From positions 434,001 to 498,000 of the forward strand of contig JBLXEV010000001.1 in the NCBI GenBank assembly GCA_048262715.1: a stretch of DNA of 64,000 bases. Direction: 5' to 3'. The translations under genes were made by a program, and so were the position numbers. Of this stretch, positions 16,089 through 25,741 are shown piece after piece (the first letter of the stretch is position 1; each line of letters opens with the position of its first letter). The notes beneath the pieces were generated by a model. That model saw only the letters and a program-made list of their open reading frames with translations. It was not told the origin of the DNA and made no database searches. The DNA comes from Albirhodobacter sp048262715 (GTDB taxonomy: Bacteria; Pseudomonadota; Alphaproteobacteria; Rhodobacterales; Rhodobacteraceae).

Positions 16089-16382
16089 ATGCCGATGATT
16101 TATGACGCCCTGACGATGATCCTTCAGGTGCTGTGGTTCATTATGATCGCCCATATCGTGATGAGCTGGCTCATCAATTTTCAGGTGCTCAACCTGCGGC
16201 AGCCACTGGTCGCGCAAATCTGGTACGGTTTGAACCAGATGCTGGAACCGATCTACCGCCCGATCCGCCGGATCCTGCCCAACACGGGGGCTTTGGATCT
16301 CGCGCCGCTGGTGGTGTTCATCATCATCATCGTGTTGCAGCGCCAGCTTGAGCGCTCGGCCGGATTCTTCTACGGCTACTGA
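16089..16382 (+). CDS. yggT: YggT family membrane protein
   Basis: A 97-residue protein with one YggT domain: a hydrophobic helix (ILQVLWFIMIAHIVMSWLI), a polar segment NQMLEPIYRPIRRILPNTGALDLAPL, and a second helix (VVFIIIIVLQRQL). YggT proteins are implicated in osmotic or division-related membrane functions; the mechanism is unknown. It ends nine bases before recQ and probably shares its transcript. Confidence 0.9.
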   Translation: MPMIYDALTMILQVLWFIMIAHIVMSWLINFQVLNLRQPLVAQIWYGLNQMLEPIYRPIRRILPNTGALDLAPLVVFIIIIVLQRQLERSAGFFYGY

Positions 16383-16391
16383 TCCTTGGAT

Positions 16392-18437
16392 ATGCGCCCA
16401 GCCCCACAGGCGCTTTTGGCGCAGATCTTCGGCTTTGCCTCCTTCCGTCCGGGGCAGGAGGAGATTGTCTGCGCGGTGGCGGCGGGGCGCGATACGCTTG
16501 CGATCATGCCGACAGGCGGCGGGAAATCCCTTTGTTTCCAATTACCTGCTTTGCTGCGCGAGGGGGTGACGGTTGTCATCTCACCGCTGATTGCCCTGAT
16601 GCGCGATCAGGTGCGATCCCTGCGCGAACTTGGCGTGGAAGCGGGGGCGCTGACCTCCGGCAATACCGAGGAAGAGACGGAAGAGGTCTTTGCGGCGATT
16701 GATGCGGGGACGCTCAAGCTCCTCTACATCGCACCCGAGCGCCTCGCCTCCTCTGGCACCCTGCATCTGATGCGCCGCGCGGGGGTCTCCCTGATCGCGG
16801 TGGATGAGGCGCATTGTGTCTCGCAATGGGGGCATGATTTCCGGCCTGATTATCTGCGCATCGGGGAGGTGAAGCGCCTTCTGAATGTGCCGCTTGCGGC
16901 CTTCACCGCGACCGCAGATGAGGAAACCCGCGCCGAGATTATCAACCGACTGTTCGAGGGCACCCCGCCCGAGACCTTCCTGCACGGGTTCGACCGCCCC
17001 AATATCCATCTCGCTTTTTCTCCCAAAGATCAGCCGCGCCGCCAAATCCTTGATTTCGCGAGCGTGCGTAAAGGCCAATCGGGTATCGTCTACTGCGCCT
17101 CGCGCGCGAAGACAGAGGCGCTGGCAAGCGCGCTGCGCGAGCATGGCCATTCGGCCTGCCATTATCATGGTGGGATGGATGCCGATGATCGGCGCGAGGT
17201 GGAAAGCCGTTTCCAGCGCGAGGATGGGTTGATTGTTGTGGCGACGATTGCCTTCGGGATGGGGATCGATAAGCCCGATATCCGTTGGGTCGCCCATGCC
17301 GATCTGCCTAAATCCATCGAATCCTACTATCAGGAAATCGGCCGCGCTGGGCGCGATGGCGCGCCTGCCGAAACCATGGCGCTCTATGGCGCGGATGATA
17401 TTCGCCTGCGCCGAACCCAGATCGACGAGGGCATGGCGCCCTATGATCGCAAAGAGGCCGATCACGCGCGGCTGAACGCGTTGCTTGGTCTTGCGGAATC
17501 CATCGGCTGCCGTCGCCAGAAGCTGCTGGGTTATTTCGGGGAGACGTCGGAGCCCTGCGGCAAATGCGATCTCTGCGATAGCCCGCCGGAGCTGTTTGAC
17601 GCGACAGAGGCGGTGCGCAAGGCGCTTTCCGCTGCGCTGCGCACCGGCGAGAGTTACGGCGCGGGGCATCTGATCGAGATCCTGCTCGGGAACTCCAACG
17701 ACAAGATCAAATCGCGCGGGCATGATGATTTGCCGACCTTCGGCGTCGGCAAGGATCTGAGCCGCCCGCAATGGCAGGCGGTGTTCCGGCAGATGCAGGG
17801 CCATGATCTGATGCGCCCCGATGCCGAGCGCCACGGTGCCTTGGTGATGACAGAGGCCGCGCGCCCGATCCTGCGCGGTGAGGCGCCGATCACCCTGCGC
17901 CGTGATCTGATCCGCAGCGCGAAATCGGGGCCGGTGGTGAAAACGCTGGTGTCGGAAGAAGATGCGCCGCTGATGTCTGCCCTCAAGGCCAAGCGCCGCG
18001 CTTTGGCAGAGGCGGGCCGCGTTCCGGCCTATGTCATCTTCACCGATAAGACCCTGATCGAGATGGCCGAAACCCGCCCGCAAACAATGGATGCGATGGC
18101 GAAGATCTCCGGCGTCGGCGCGAAGAAGCTGGAAAGCTATGGCGCGGCGTTTCTGGAGGTGATCGCGGGCGAGGCTCAGGCCGTGCACCCCGCGCGGATG
18201 AAACTCGCGGGGCGTCCGGCGGGCGCGCTGTATGACCGCCTCTCCGAATTACAGCTTGAGCTGTCGCGCGGCGCGGAGGGGCATGACAAATATCTCAGTT
18301 GCACCGCCTCCACCCTGCGCCAGATCGCGGAACTGCGGCCCAGCACGCGCGCCGCGATGGGGCGGATTCAAGGGATGGGCGAGCAGAAGCTGGATCGCTT
18401 CGCCGAGGCGTTTTTGAAAGTTCTGAGCGAAGAGTAA
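16392..18437 (+). CDS. recQ: ATP-dependent DNA helicase RecQ
   Basis: A 681-residue 3'-5' SF2 helicase for recombination and fork repair. In order: helicase motif I with Walker A Lys45 (PTGGGKS), DEAH box (VDEAHCVSQWGHDF), helicase C domain (YYQEIGRAGRDG), zinc-binding Cys cluster (CRRQK...CGKCDLC near 375-395), winged-helix RQC region, then two HRDC-like modules (about 535-605 and 615-681). E. coli RecQ (609 aa) has one HRDC. A TTG at 16386 is an alternative start; neither has a strong ribosome site. It closely follows yggT and converges on the hybrid kinase gene. Confidence 0.94.
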   Translation: MRPAPQALLAQIFGFASFRPGQEEIVCAVAAGRDTLAIMPTGGGKSLCFQLPALLREGVTVVISPLIALMRDQVRSLRELGVEAGALTSGNTEEETEEVFAAIDAGTLKLLYIAPERLASSGTLHLMRRAGVSLIAVDEAHCVSQWGHDFRPDYLRIGEVKRLLNVPLAAFTATADEETRAEIINRLFEGTPPETFLHGFDRPNIHLAFSPKDQPRRQILDFASVRKGQSGIVYCASRAKTEALASALREHGHSACHYHGGMDADDRREVESRFQREDGLIVVATIAFGMGIDKPDIRWVAHADLPKSIESYYQEIGRAGRDGAPAETMALYGADDIRLRRTQIDEGMAPYDRKEADHARLNALLGLAESIGCRRQKLLGYFGETSEPCGKCDLCDSPPELFDATEAVRKALSAALRTGESYGAGHLIEILLGNSNDKIKSRGHDDLPTFGVGKDLSRPQWQAVFRQMQGHDLMRPDAERHGALVMTEAARPILRGEAPITLRRDLIRSAKSGPVVKTLVSEEDAPLMSALKAKRRALAEAGRVPAYVIFTDKTLIEMAETRPQTMDAMAKISGVGAKKLESYGAAFLEVIAGEAQAVHPARMKLAGRPAGALYDRLSELQLELSRGAEGHDKYLSCTASTLRQIAELRPSTRAAMGRIQGMGEQKLDRFAEAFLKVLSEE

Positions 18438-18448
18438 GCGCGGGGGAT

Positions 18449-20674
18449 TTAAGCGCTATCGGGCGCGGGGCAGCTCGGGCGCACGCCCTCGGGGCATTCC
18501 TCAAAGATCCGCGCGCAGATCGCCGTCTTGCGCAGGGGCTTTGTCAGATAGTAGTCCACGCCCGCCGCGAAGATCGACTCGCTATCGCCATCCATTGCAT
18601 GGGCCGTCAGCGCGCAGATAGGCACATGCCCGCCCTGCGTGGTCTCCGCCAAGCGGATTGCGCGGGTCGCCTCTCGACCATCCATTTCCGGCATCGAGAT
18701 ATCCATGAAGATCAGATCCGGACGAAAATTTTGCCATAGCTCTACCGCTTCGCGCCCGTTATTCGCGAAGACCAGTTCGATATCGCAATCCTTCACCATC
18801 TTGCTGAATACGAGCCGATTTGTGCGGTTGTCCTCCGCCGCGAGCACCCGCATTTGCCGTGCGATCGGCTTGGGCGCGATGGCGTCGGGGGCGAGGGGAT
18901 CTGGCGCACAGGCTTCCAGCGGGTGCGATAGATCTTGCAGCGTGCGGAACAGATCGGATCGTAAGATTGGCTTTTGCAACAATCCCGTCAGCCCTTGGTC
19001 ATGCGGTTCGGCCCCTGCCATCTCAGCATCAGAGGTCAGCAACAGGATCGGCGCGAGAACGCCTTTCTGGCGGAGCTTTTCCGTCAGGGCGATCCCGTCC
19101 ATTTCCGGCATAAGATGATCGGTGAGTACGAGATCGAACTGCTGCCCCTCCTCAATCACCTTCAGCGCCTCCGTCCCCGATCGGCACAGCGTTATCTCAA
19201 GCCCGTAGGTCTGAAGCTGCCTCTCCAGAATGATGCGGTTGACGAGAAGATCGTCCACCACCAAGGCGGTGCGCAATGAGATTTGAGGGCTCGGTTGGTC
19301 GTGAAGGGGCAGAGGCTCTGCAACCGGCAGCACCAGCTTGAACCCGAAACACGATCCTGCGCCCAATGCGCTATCGACCCAGACCTCGCCCTGCATCAAC
19401 CCGATCAGCTGCTTGGTGATCGCCAAGCCGAGGCCTGTGCCCTCGAACTTTCGGTTTGAGTCGCTCTCGACCTGATTAAACTCGCCGAAGACGTGATCCT
19501 TCATCTCCGGCGCAATCCCGATTCCGGTATCCTCAACCGTCACATGCAGCTCGTAGCCAGTCTCGCGCTCATATCCGACCACCCTTGCCAACACGTGCCC
19601 TTCGCTGGTGAATTTCACCGCGTTGCCCATCAGATTCGTTATGATCTGCCGCATGCGCCCCGGATCCGCGATAAACCGCGTTGGCAGGAAAAGATCATAG
19701 TCGACCAATAGTTTGATGCCCTTCTCCCTCGCCGAGGGCTGCAACAGCACCATGATCTCGTGCAGGCAGCGCTCCAGATCAAAGGGTTCTGGATAGAGTT
19801 TCAGGCGTTCCGCCTCGATCTTGGAATAGTCGAGAACGTCGTTGATGATTGTCAAAAGCGCCTCGCCGGACGAGCGGATCGTCTCGACAAAAAGCCGCTG
19901 TTCCTCATCCAATGTAGTGTCGCACAGCAGTTCCGCCATGCCGACAACGCCGTTCATCGGTGTTCGGATTTCATGGCTCATATTCGCAAGGAAGGCAGAT
20001 TTTGCGCGATTTGCGGCCTCGGCCCTCGCGCGGGCCTTTTCCAACTCGGCTTCGCGCTGGATCGTTGCAGTGATATCTTGCGCGAGGCAAACGAGATCGC
20101 CATCCTCGCCCCAGCGATCCATCAGCCGGATATGCCGCCCGTCACGCAGCTTGAGAATGTTGTCGGCGATGGGGTTTCGCTGGATCCTCTCGACCATTTT
20201 GTGATGCCAATCAAGCGGGTCGAACCCTTCCAGCTCGACCATCCCGTGCAGCGCGACAATCTTGAGAACAGAATCGTAGGTCACACCCGGCGCGACCGCG
20301 ATCTGTCCTTTGAAAAACGACAACCAAGCGCGGTTGGCCGCAACAAGGCGGAGATCGTTGTCGAAGACGGCAAATCCGTCGCGGATCGTCTCCAGCGACT
20401 CCCAAAGCCGCCTTTGCGCGATCAAGGCGGCGGAATTGGCGCGCTCGAGATCGCCTAGTACCTTGAAATTTGCGCCTTTCAGCTCCTCCGCCTCTGTCAT
20501 CGCAATCGCCAAACCTTGGCGTTGCTGGACGATCTGATCGGACAGCGAGCGCGCGTGCAGGGCCAGCTTTTGATTGGCGCTGAACAGCTCTTTCTTCTTT
20601 TGCTCCAGAAGGCGTTCCGCCGCGAGGCGAGCGCGCCGTTCTTGGGCAAGTTTATCTGTGAGTCCGCTTAGCAT
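18449..20674 (-). CDS. Soluble hybrid sensor histidine kinase with two receiver domains
   Basis: A 741-residue protein without transmembrane segments. Residues 5-90 look coiled-coil, followed by a PAS domain (about 90-205; IRDGFAVFDNDLRLVAANRA), HisKA with phospho-acceptor His234 (NMSHEIRTPMNG), HATPase (NAVKFT, DTGIGI, GTGLGLAI), then two receivers (VVDD...LVLTDHLMPEMDG and AAEDN...LIFMDISMPEMDG). Each receiver keeps its Asp, acidic pair and Lys, so both look active. The domain order resembles BarA/ArcB-like phosphorelay kinases but lacks an Hpt domain, so a separate phosphotransferase is needed. It is monocistronic; signal and target are unknown. Confidence 0.9.
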   Translation of the reverse strand: MLSGLTDKLAQERRARLAAERLLEQKKKELFSANQKLALHARSLSDQIVQQRQGLAIAMTEAEELKGANFKVLGDLERANSAALIAQRRLWESLETIRDGFAVFDNDLRLVAANRAWLSFFKGQIAVAPGVTYDSVLKIVALHGMVELEGFDPLDWHHKMVERIQRNPIADNILKLRDGRHIRLMDRWGEDGDLVCLAQDITATIQREAELEKARARAEAANRAKSAFLANMSHEIRTPMNGVVGMAELLCDTTLDEEQRLFVETIRSSGEALLTIINDVLDYSKIEAERLKLYPEPFDLERCLHEIMVLLQPSAREKGIKLLVDYDLFLPTRFIADPGRMRQIITNLMGNAVKFTSEGHVLARVVGYERETGYELHVTVEDTGIGIAPEMKDHVFGEFNQVESDSNRKFEGTGLGLAITKQLIGLMQGEVWVDSALGAGSCFGFKLVLPVAEPLPLHDQPSPQISLRTALVVDDLLVNRIILERQLQTYGLEITLCRSGTEALKVIEEGQQFDLVLTDHLMPEMDGIALTEKLRQKGVLAPILLLTSDAEMAGAEPHDQGLTGLLQKPILRSDLFRTLQDLSHPLEACAPDPLAPDAIAPKPIARQMRVLAAEDNRTNRLVFSKMVKDCDIELVFANNGREAVELWQNFRPDLIFMDISMPEMDGREATRAIRLAETTQGGHVPICALTAHAMDGDSESIFAAGVDYYLTKPLRKTAICARIFEECPEGVRPSCPAPDSA

Positions 20675-20754
20675 CAGTTGCGCCCGAATTCGTGAAAGGG
20701 GAATCCCCTTGAGATCAGGCGAGAGTGCAAGATTTGGGTGAATTTAGGCTTAAT

Positions 20755-20779
20755 TGCCCCCCTTCAGGCGAAGGGGGCA
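20755..20779. terminator. Hairpin between the thiolase and the hybrid kinase
   Basis: TGCCCCC and GGGGGCA arms with inner AAGG/CCTT pairing lie 11 bases beyond the thiolase stop on the minus strand. The T-run is weak (AATTAAG). Confidence 0.55.
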
Positions 20780-20789
20780 GATATCTTTG

Positions 20790-21965
20790 CTAAATCCGCT
20801 CGATGGCCAGCGCGATGCCTTGGCCGCCGCCGATGCACATTGTGATCAGCGCGCGTTTGAGGCCGCGCCGTTCCAGCGCGTGCAGCGCTTTCACGACCAA
20901 AATTGCCCCCGTTGCCCCGACGGGATGGCCAAGCGCAATCGCGCCGCCATCGGGGTTCACCTGATCTGCGGCGAGCCCGAGCGTGCGGCTGACCGCGAGT
21001 GCTTGGGCGGCGAAGGCTTCATTGCTCTCCACTATGTCGAAATCGGTGATGTTCAGTCCCGTCTTGGCGCAAAGCGCCTCCACGGCGGGCACGGGTCCGA
21101 TGCCCATCACCTCGGGGCGCACGCCCGCTACAGCATAGCCGAGCACGCGGGCCCGCGGCGTCAGCCCTGCGCGCTGCGCGGCGTCTTCGCGCGCCAGCAC
21201 CAGCGCTGCTGCGCCATCGTTGATCCCCGATGCATTGCCGGCTGTCACGGTGCCGTTTTTCTCGAACGCCGCCCGCAGACCTGCCAGCGCCTCAAGTGAG
21301 GTCACCTTCGGGTGCTCATCGGTGTCAAACACCACCGATCCTCTGCGCGTTGGGATCTCGATCGGAGCGATCTCGGCGGTGAAATGGCCCTCTGCGATGG
21401 CTTTGGCCGCGCGGGTCTGGCTCTCCAGTGCGAAGGCATCTTGGTCGGCGCGGGAAATCCCGTGCTCGCGAGCGACATTTTCCGCTGTGACGCCCATATG
21501 CCCTGTGCCGAACGGGCAGGTGAGCGCACCGAGCATCATATCGACGACCTGCGCATCGCCCATCTTCTGCCCAAACCGCGCGGCGGGCAGGATATAGGGC
21601 GCGCGGGACATCGCCTCGGCCCCGCCTGCCAGCGCGAAGTCCGCATCGCCCAGCAGCAGCGCTTGCACGGCGGAGACAACCGCCTGCGCGCCGGACCCGC
21701 AGAGCCGGTTCACATTCATCGCGGGGACGGTTTCAGGGATGCCCGCCTGCATCGCCGCCACGCGCGAGAGATACATATCGCGCGGCTCGGTGTTCAGCAC
21801 ATGGCCAAAAACCACCGTGCCGATTTGATCGGGGGTGACGCCTGCCCGCTCCATCGCGGCGCGCGTGACATGGGTGGCGGTCTCAATCGGGGCAAGCGTC
21901 GAGAGCGCGCCGCCGAAGCTGCCGATGGGGGTGCGGGCCCCCGCCAGAATGACGATATCGGTCAT
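20790..21965 (-). CDS. phaA: Acetyl-CoA C-acetyltransferase (thiolase)
   Basis: A 391-residue biosynthetic-type thiolase that condenses two acetyl-CoA to acetoacetyl-CoA (or the reverse). The nucleophile Cys89 is in NRLCGSGAQAV, followed by the SNEAFAAQA signature, the GHPVGATGA His loop, and the second catalytic Cys in TMCIGGGQG at the C-terminus. No phaB or other beta-oxidation gene is adjacent, so assignment to PHB synthesis (phaA) rather than acetoacetate degradation (atoB) is not settled by context. Confidence 0.9.
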   Translation of the reverse strand: MTDIVILAGARTPIGSFGGALSTLAPIETATHVTRAAMERAGVTPDQIGTVVFGHVLNTEPRDMYLSRVAAMQAGIPETVPAMNVNRLCGSGAQAVVSAVQALLLGDADFALAGGAEAMSRAPYILPAARFGQKMGDAQVVDMMLGALTCPFGTGHMGVTAENVAREHGISRADQDAFALESQTRAAKAIAEGHFTAEIAPIEIPTRRGSVVFDTDEHPKVTSLEALAGLRAAFEKNGTVTAGNASGINDGAAALVLAREDAAQRAGLTPRARVLGYAVAGVRPEVMGIGPVPAVEALCAKTGLNITDFDIVESNEAFAAQALAVSRTLGLAADQVNPDGGAIALGHPVGATGAILVVKALHALERRGLKRALITMCIGGGQGIALAIERI

Positions 21966-22072
21966 GATGTCCTCCCTCAGGAAACGGCCTTCTCGGCCCG
22001 GTTGAGGAAAGCGTAAGGGGTCGCCGCGCGCTTCGCTAGGCCCTGCGCCCCGCGTGACGGGACGTTATTGGC

Positions 22073-22834
22073 TCAGCGCAGGGATTGTTCGGGAATGGCT
22101 TGCGGGGCCAGCGCCACGCGGCCCTCTGGCGTCAGCAGCCATACGTCGCGCCCCTCAATCACCACCGCCGAAAGCGGGCCGCCATAGGCCGCGGAGCTGT
22201 CGATATTGAGGCGATTGGGGTAGAGCGTTGCCTCTTCAATCGCGGTATGACCATGCACCACAAGCGCGCCATGATCGACTGTGCTCTCCAGAAACTCGGG
22301 CCGGATCCAGAGCAGATCATCCTCTTTCTGATCGCGCAGATCGACATTCGGCCGGATCCCTGCATGCACGAAGAGCGCCTGATCGCGCAGATGGTAAGTG
22401 GGGCGGGCGTGAAGCCAATCGAGATGCGCTTGCGGAACCAGATCCAGCGCCTCGGCATGGACCTTATCAAGCGGCCGATCCGCCGGATTGACGACACCGT
22501 AAGACGCTAACGTGGTCGGGCCGCCGAGGCGGGGATGGATCCATGTCAGATCGCGCCGCAGGCCGGGATCATAGTCGAACGGGTCATTCATGAAGATCGT
22601 GAACATCCGATCATGGTTGCCCTTCAGCACAACCCAAGGCGCCCCCGAGGCCTCGCCCTGCATGAGATACTCGATAACGCCTTTGCTATCGGGCCCGCGA
22701 TCACACAGATCGCCGACATGTACCACCTGCGCCTCCACATCGCCGCAGTGCGCGCGGTCCTCCGCGATCAGCGCATGGGCCCCGATGAGCAGGTCGAGAT
22801 GGCCGTGAATATCGCCGATGGCATAGGTCCGCAT
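22073..22834 (-). CDS. Metallophosphoesterase, PrpA/ApaH-like Ser/Thr phosphatase family
   Basis: A 253-residue calcineurin-like phosphoesterase. The dimetal motifs are in order: YAIGDIHGHLDLL (Asp8, His10), GDLCDRGPDS, LKGNHDRM, and FVHAGIRP with VVHGHTAIE. It resembles bacterial phage-lambda-type protein phosphatases or diadenosine tetraphosphatases; the substrate cannot be told. GGAG sits six bases before the ATG at 22834. It lies downstream of serA, separated by a strong terminator. Confidence 0.87.
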   Translation of the reverse strand: MRTYAIGDIHGHLDLLIGAHALIAEDRAHCGDVEAQVVHVGDLCDRGPDSKGVIEYLMQGEASGAPWVVLKGNHDRMFTIFMNDPFDYDPGLRRDLTWIHPRLGGPTTLASYGVVNPADRPLDKVHAEALDLVPQAHLDWLHARPTYHLRDQALFVHAGIRPNVDLRDQKEDDLLWIRPEFLESTVDHGALVVHGHTAIEEATLYPNRLNIDSSAAYGGPLSAVVIEGRDVWLLTPEGRVALAPQAIPEQSLR

Positions 22835-22851
22835 GTTCGTCTCCAAAAATG

Positions 22852-22883
22852 AAAAAGCCCCCCGCGCGAATGGCGCGGAGGGC
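22852..22883 (-). terminator. Terminator of serA
   Basis: On the minus strand GCCCTCCGCGC, loop, GCGCGGGGGGC is followed by T5. It ends the serC-serA transcript before the phosphoesterase gene. Confidence 0.8.
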
Positions 22884-22905
22884 CGATGGCTACGCTAAAC
22901 CTAGC

Positions 22906-24501
22906 TTAGGATTGCGTGAATTCCAGCGGTTTCACCTGCTCGAACAGGCCTGTTGCTTCGAGTTTCTCGACAACGTCATGCGATAGCGCCTCATCAAGGT
23001 AAGCAATCGCGATGGCTTCGCCACCCGCGTTGGAGCGGCCAAGCGTGAAGTTCGCCACGTTGACGCCCGCATCGCCCAAGAGCGTGCCGAGTTTGCCGAT
23101 GATGCCCGGCACGTCTTTGTTGGTCGTGTAGAGCATATGCGCGCCGACCTCGGCATCGACGTTGATGCCTTTGATTTGGATGAAGCGCGGCTTGCCATCC
23201 GAGAAGCAAGTGCCCGCGATGGAGCGCTCGCGCTTGTCGGTGACCACGGTGACTTTGACATAGCCGTCAAACACGCCGGATTTGTCTTGCTTGGTGGTCG
23301 AGATCTGGATCCCGCGATCTTTCGCGATCACCGGAGCCGAAACCATGTTCACATCCGGATTGGCTTTTTTCATGATGCCTGCGATCACCGAGCAATCGAG
23401 CGCCTTGAGGTTCATCTCAGAAGCGACCCCATCATACAGCACGTTGATGGCTTTGATCGGCTCGTCGGTCATCTGGCCGATGAACGAACCGAGATGCGTT
23501 GCCAGTGCGATCCACGGCCCCATGACTTTCGCTTCTTCTGCGGTCACGGATGGCATGTTGAGCGCGTTGGTCACGGCCCCTGTCAGCAGGTAATCCGACA
23601 TTTGCTCTGCCACTTGCAGGGCCACATTCTCTTGTGCTTCCGAGGTGGAGGCACCGAGGTGCGGGGTGCAAACGACATTCGGCAGGCCGAAGAGCACGTT
23701 TTCTTTCGCGGGTTCCACCGCGAACACGTCGAGGGCAGCGCCCGCAACATGGCCGGATTTCAGCATCTCTGCGAGGGCTTCCTCATCCACCAGACCACCA
23801 CGGGCGCAGTTGATGATCCGAACGCCTGCCTTGGTTTTCGCCAAGTTCTCGCGCGACAGGATATTGCGGGTGCCATCGGTCAGCGGCACGTGCAGGGTGA
23901 TGAAGTCCGCGCGGGCGAGCAACTCGTCCAACTCGACTTTCTCAACGCCCATATTCGCGGCTTTTTCTTCCGAGAGGAACGGATCGTAAGCCACAACTTT
24001 CATCTTCAGGCCGAGCGCGCGATCGCAGACGATGCCGCCGATATTGCCCGCACCGATCACGCCCAGCGTCTTCGCGGTCAGCTCGACGCCCATGAATTTC
24101 GATTTTTCCCATTTGCCCGCGTGGGTCGAAGCCGATGCCTCGGGAAGCTGGCGGGCAACCGCGAACATCATCGCGATGGCATGCTCTGCGGTGGTGATCA
24201 TGTTGCCGAAGGGCGTGTTCATGACGATCACGCCTTTTTTCGAGGCGGCGTCACGGTCCACGTTATCCACACCGATCCCGGCGCGGCCAACGACTTTGAG
24301 GTTGGTGGCGGATTCGAGCAGCTTTTCGGTGACTTTGGTCGCCGAACGGATTGCGAGGCCGTCATAATTGCCGATTACGGCCGCGAGGGCTTCTTTGTCT
24401 TTGCCCAGTTCAGGGCGGAAATCGACCTCAATGCCACGATCTTTGAAGATCTGAACGGCGGCATCGGAGAGTTCGTCGGAGATGAGGACTTTGGGCGCCA
24501 T
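22906..24501 (-). CDS. serA: D-3-phosphoglycerate dehydrogenase
   Basis: A 531-residue long-form (type I) enzyme that oxidises 3-phosphoglycerate to 3-phosphohydroxypyruvate, the first step of serine synthesis. The NAD-binding GxGxxG is in LGVIGAGNIGGIVCD (~147), the catalytic Arg region is NCARGGLVDEEAL, and the His/Glu pair includes VCTPHLGASTSEAQ. An intervening ASB domain (~320-450) and a C-terminal ACT domain (~455-527; MLYTTNKDVPGIIGKLGTLL) complete it. The ACT domain suggests serine feedback, though long-form enzymes vary. It lies 94 bases after serC, with a small hairpin between. Confidence 0.96.
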   Translation of the reverse strand: MAPKVLISDELSDAAVQIFKDRGIEVDFRPELGKDKEALAAVIGNYDGLAIRSATKVTEKLLESATNLKVVGRAGIGVDNVDRDAASKKGVIVMNTPFGNMITTAEHAIAMMFAVARQLPEASASTHAGKWEKSKFMGVELTAKTLGVIGAGNIGGIVCDRALGLKMKVVAYDPFLSEEKAANMGVEKVELDELLARADFITLHVPLTDGTRNILSRENLAKTKAGVRIINCARGGLVDEEALAEMLKSGHVAGAALDVFAVEPAKENVLFGLPNVVCTPHLGASTSEAQENVALQVAEQMSDYLLTGAVTNALNMPSVTAEEAKVMGPWIALATHLGSFIGQMTDEPIKAINVLYDGVASEMNLKALDCSVIAGIMKKANPDVNMVSAPVIAKDRGIQISTTKQDKSGVFDGYVKVTVVTDKRERSIAGTCFSDGKPRFIQIKGINVDAEVGAHMLYTTNKDVPGIIGKLGTLLGDAGVNVANFTLGRSNAGGEAIAIAYLDEALSHDVVEKLEATGLFEQVKPLEFTQS

Positions 24502-24595
24502 GGTGGGCTCCTATAATTTGAAAGATGCGGGAAAGGTGGGCGGCGCTTGGCCGCCCTACCACGTCCTGAAGAGGTCTGAGGATCAGGCCAGAGGA

Positions 24596-25741
24596 TTAGA
24601 CCTGTGCTTCGATTTCGGCGTGGAACGCCCATTCGAGCCAAGGCAGCATCGCTTCGACATCGGCGGTCTCGATGGTCGAGCCGCACCAGATCCGAAGGCC
24701 CGCCGGCGCATCGCGATACGCGCCCGCATCCAACGCGACATTCTCTTTCTCGAGACGTTTCGCGACAGCTTTGGCGAAGGCCGCACCGTCTTTGATCCGC
24801 GCATCGGTGAACTTCAGGCAAACCGAAGTCGTCGAGGCAATCGCCGGATCCACGGCGAGATTGGCGATCCAGTCGCGAGTCGCGCAGAAATCGGAGATTG
24901 CTTTGGCATTCGCTTCCGAGCGCGCGATCAGGCCTTTCAGCCCGCCTTGCGCCTGCGACCATTTCAGCGCGACGAGATAATCCTCAACGCAGAGCATCGA
25001 CGGGGTGTTGATCGTCTCGCCCTTGAAGATGCCCTCGATCAGCTTGCCGCCTTTGGTCATGCGGAAGATCTTCGGCAGCGGCCAAGCGGGCGTGTAGCTT
25101 TCCAGCCGCTCAACAGCGCGGGGCGACAGGATCAGCACGCCATGCGCGCCCTCGCCACCCAGTGCCTTCTGCCAGGAAAAGGTCACGACATCGAGCTTGT
25201 CCCACGGCAGGTCCATCGCAAACGCGGCCGAGGTCGCGTCGCAAATGGTCAGGCCTTCGCGGTCTGCGGGGATCTTGTCACCATTGGGAACGCGCACGCC
25301 CGAGGTGGTGCCGTTCCATGTGAACACGACGTCTTTGTTGAAATCGACCGTGTCGAAATCGACGATCTCACCGTAAGCGGCCTTCTTGACCTCCGCGTCG
25401 AGCTTGAGCTGTTTGACGACATCTGTCACCCAGCCTTCGCCGAAGGATTCCCATGCCAGCATCTCAACCGGACGCGCGCCCAGCATCGACCACATCGCCA
25501 TTTCCACAGCGCCCGTATCCGAACCCGGAACGATGCCGATGCGGTAATCGGCGGGGACGCCGAGAACCTCAGCCGTCAGGTCGATTGCTTCTTTGAGCTT
25601 GGATTTGCCCACGGCGGCACGGTGCGAGCGGCCCAAGGGCGCATCAGCAAGCATGTCGAGGGAGAAGCCGGGGAATTTCGAGCAGGGGCCCGAGGAGAAA
25701 CGCGGATTAGCCGGGCGTTTTGCCGGAGCATCAAATGCCAT
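24596..25741 (-). CDS. serC: Phosphoserine aminotransferase
   Basis: A 381-residue fold-type I PLP enzyme that transaminates 3-phosphohydroxypyruvate to phosphoserine (and serves pyridoxal phosphate synthesis). Seen are FSSGPCSKFPGF at the N-terminus, the TWNGTTSGVRVP segment, and the PLP lysine in VTFSWQKALGGEGAHG. It is the alphaproteobacterial/archaeal-like subtype. The ATG at 25741 follows AAGGA; the frame stays open far upstream but overlaps serB and is not coding. serC and serA read away from serB, so all three serine-pathway genes share this locus. Confidence 0.95.
   Translation of the reverse strand: MAFDAPAKRPANPRFSSGPCSKFPGFSLDMLADAPLGRSHRAAVGKSKLKEAIDLTAEVLGVPADYRIGIVPGSDTGAVEMAMWSMLGARPVEMLAWESFGEGWVTDVVKQLKLDAEVKKAAYGEIVDFDTVDFNKDVVFTWNGTTSGVRVPNGDKIPADREGLTICDATSAAFAMDLPWDKLDVVTFSWQKALGGEGAHGVLILSPRAVERLESYTPAWPLPKIFRMTKGGKLIEGIFKGETINTPSMLCVEDYLVALKWSQAQGGLKGLIARSEANAKAISDFCATRDWIANLAVDPAIASTTSVCLKFTDARIKDGAAFAKAVAKRLEKENVALDAGAYRDAPAGLRIWCGSTIETADVEAMLPWLEWAFHAEIEAQV

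Noticed and set aside
16581..18188. 535-codon open frame opposite recQ
   Set aside because: Antisense shadow; recQ motifs are complete on the plus strand.
23137..24516. 459-codon open frame opposite serA
   Set aside because: Antisense shadow with His/Asp/Arg-rich noise composition.
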